From DATHZQ01 sp963823505 (lineage in GTDB: Bacteria; Actinomycetota; Acidimicrobiia; Spongiisociales; UBA5794): a stretch of 64,000 nt of DNA. Under the pieces are notes generated by a model. That model was not told where the DNA came from. It searched no databases and worked only from the letters and a program-made list of their open reading frames with translations. The stretch's first letter is position 1. Each line of letters begins with the position of its first letter. The stretch is from NCBI GenBank assembly GCA_963823505.1, contig CAWGLY010000004.1:73949-137948 (forward strand), in the 5' to 3' direction. Both the position numbers and the translations under genes were made by a program. Below are positions 62,756-64,000 of the stretch, one piece after another.

Positions 62756-63129
62756 TCGTTCTCGACGCTTCTGCGCTGGTGGACGCGTTCGCCGGCAACC
62801 TTGCGGTACGCCGGCGCATCTCCACGGAAGAGGTCCGTGCCCCGCATCTCCTGGACGTCGAGGTGGCAAGCGCCTTGCGCCGTCTCGCTCGGGCAGGTGA
62901 CATCACCGAAGCGGCAGCAGCGGCCGTTCTCCGAGCGATGGCGCGGGCCGACATTGTTCGCCACTCGCATGTCCCGTTGCTGGGTCCCGTGTGGGCAATG
63001 CGGGCGACGCTCAGCGCATATGACGCCACCTACGTGGCGCTGGCGACGGCCCTCCGCGCCCCGCTGGTGACGACGGATCGCAAGCTCGCCGCCGCACCCA
63101 ACCTGCCGTGTGTGGTGGAGTTGCTCTGA
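62752..63129 (+). CDS. vapC: VapC-type PIN-domain toxin 3
   Basis: A 125-residue PIN toxin: 'MIVLDASALVDAF' (first Asp), 'PHLLDVEVASALRRLA' (Glu), 'LSAYDATYVALATAL' (third acid), 'PLVTTDRKLAAAPN' (fourth acid). It starts with TTG inside the antitoxin stop (TTGA overlap), so its synthesis depends on that of the antitoxin. Confidence 0.9.
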   Translation: MIVLDASALVDAFAGNLAVRRRISTEEVRAPHLLDVEVASALRRLARAGDITEAAAAAVLRAMARADIVRHSHVPLLGPVWAMRATLSAYDATYVALATALRAPLVTTDRKLAAAPNLPCVVELL

Positions 63130-63164
63130 AGGCTGGGGTTCCTGAGGAGCGCTCGTCGGGTTTC

Positions 63165-63187
63165 GTGTCGCACCCACGCCCTACCGT
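63165..63187 (+). promoter_or_regulatory. shared promoter-like element before recQ
   Basis: GTGTCGCAC (63165-63173), 8 bases, TACCGT (63182-63187). Seven bases separate it from the GTG start codon, which implies a leaderless mRNA. The -10 matches TAnnnT. Confidence 0.6.
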
Positions 63188-63194
63188 CTCTCGT

Positions 63195-64000
63195 GTGACC
63201 ACCACAACCGCAGAACTCGAACATATCGCACACCAGCACCTCGCCCGGCTCGTCGGCCCGGGCGCCACCTTTCGGGACGGACAGCTCGACGCCATCACAG
63301 GAGTCGTCGCCTCGGGCGCCCGCATGCTGGTCGTCCAGCGCACCGGGTGGGGGAAGAGCGCCGTCTACATGATTGCCACCCGCATCCTGCGGGACCAGGG
63401 CCGGGGGCCGACGCTGCTCATCTCGCCACTGCTGGTGCTGATGCGCAACCAGATCGCCATGGCGGAGCGACTCGGGGTCACCGCCGCCACCATCAACTCA
63501 GCCAACACCGACCAATGGGACGAGGTCATCGCCCGCCTCCACGACGGCCAGGTGGACCTGCTGCTGATCTCGCCGGAGCGTCTCCAGAACGAACGGTTCC
63601 GCAGGGAGGTGATGCCTGCAATCTCGGGTGAGGTCGGGCTCTTCGTCATCGACGAGGCCCATTGCGTGTCCGATTGGGGACACGACTTCCGGCCCGACTA
63701 CCGGCGGATCCGAAGCATCCTCGACACCCTTCCAGACGGCACCCCCGTGCTGTGTACGACGGCGACGGCGAACGATCGGGTCATCGCCGACGTGGCCGAG
63801 CAGCTCGGCGTCGGGTTCCAGGTCATCCGGGGGCCGCTGCAGCGGGACAGCCTCGCCCTCCAGGTCCTCAACCTGCCGTCGCATGCCGAGCGGCTCGCCT
63901 GGCTGGCGCAGACCATCCCCACCCTGCCCGGTTCCGGCATCGTCTACTGCCTCACGGTGGCCGACACCCACCGGGTCGCCGACTGGCTGCGAAGCCAGGG
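63195..64000 (+). CDS. recQ: RecQ-like DNA helicase, partial (runs off the window)
   Basis: The first 268 residues of a RecQ-family helicase: 'ATFRDGQLDAITGVV' (Q/motif 0), Walker A 'TGWGKS', 'LLISPLLVLMRNQI', 'ISPERLQN', DEAH box 'VIDEAHCVSDWGHDFRPDYRRI' (with the RecQ aromatic-rich loop) and 'CTTATAN' (motif III). The helicase-2 half and any RQC domain are beyond the window. GTG at 63195 is inferred from the leaderless promoter. Recombination/repair enzyme, consistent with a DNA-damage promoter. Confidence 0.9.
   Translation, partial: MTTTTAELEHIAHQHLARLVGPGATFRDGQLDAITGVVASGARMLVVQRTGWGKSAVYMIATRILRDQGRGPTLLISPLLVLMRNQIAMAERLGVTAATINSANTDQWDEVIARLHDGQVDLLLISPERLQNERFRREVMPAISGEVGLFVIDEAHCVSDWGHDFRPDYRRIRSILDTLPDGTPVLCTTATANDRVIADVAEQLGVGFQVIRGPLQRDSLALQVLNLPSHAERLAWLAQTIPTLPGSGIVYCLTVADTHRVADWLRSQ

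Noticed and set aside
1..64000. CRISPR array, rRNA or tRNA genes
   Set aside because: No regularly spaced repeats with unique spacers and no rRNA/tRNA signature were seen by eye; a covariance-model scan was not possible here.

Overview
The window looks like chromosomal DNA of a high-GC actinobacterium. Evidence includes F420-type flavoproteins (a DDN-like nitroreductase and a PPOX-fold protein), AfsR/SARP regulators, a DUF222-HNH (13E12-type) gene with a mycobacterial-type LexA box over its start codon, many GTG starts, and probable leaderless genes. Acidimicrobiia-like affiliation is only an impression. No rRNA, tRNA or CRISPR array was recognised by eye.

Layout. 0-7 kb: SRPBCC protein, a lipoprotein with three DUF6174-like repeats, a flavin-dependent halogenase-like enzyme, a secreted alpha/beta hydrolase and an MFS-cNMP-binding fusion. 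7-14 kb: a stand-alone SARP, then a giant SARP / cyclase-like / Ser-Thr kinase / nSTAND / WD40 protein split by one extra base, then a MazEF-type module. 14-20 kb: an acoXABC-like operon and small enzymes. 20-26 kb: an ABC-2 exporter divergent from an AfsR-like SARP-NTPase-TPR regulator. 26-40 kb: an accessory stretch with five Uma2 (DUF820) paralogues, two VapBC-type modules, a CHAT-TM-VWA protein, an M28 peptidase, lipoproteins and a potassium channel. 40-44 kb: two secreted proteins, one with ComEA-like HhH repeats. 44-57 kb: a defence island with a decayed type I RM locus (hsdM, hsdS, hsdR with C-terminal AlbA_2), a PD-(D/E)xK nuclease fused to a RAMA domain, a 223-aa unknown, an EVE-McrB ATPase, a DUF2357 McrC nuclease and a small partner. 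57-64 kb: two tiny coupled ORFs, a frameshifted acyl-CoA dehydrogenase, a PASTA protein, the DUF222-HNH gene, a CPBP protease, dodecin, a third VapBC module and the start of a RecQ helicase that runs off the window.

Three cross-cutting signals stand out. (1) A shared promoter-like element, approximately YTGTCRCAC-N8-NAnnnT, lies before all five Uma2 genes, two toxin-antitoxin modules, the DUF222-HNH gene and recQ. It has the architecture of the mycobacterial RecA-NDp/PafBC DNA-damage promoter, so these genes may form one stress regulon. (2) Three copies of a 115-145 bp intergenic element end in a hairpin that keeps pairing despite base changes. (3) Many genes are broken by single-base insertions, densest in hsdR. 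This is either real decay or a sequencing/assembly artefact, and it must be settled before calling these genes dead.
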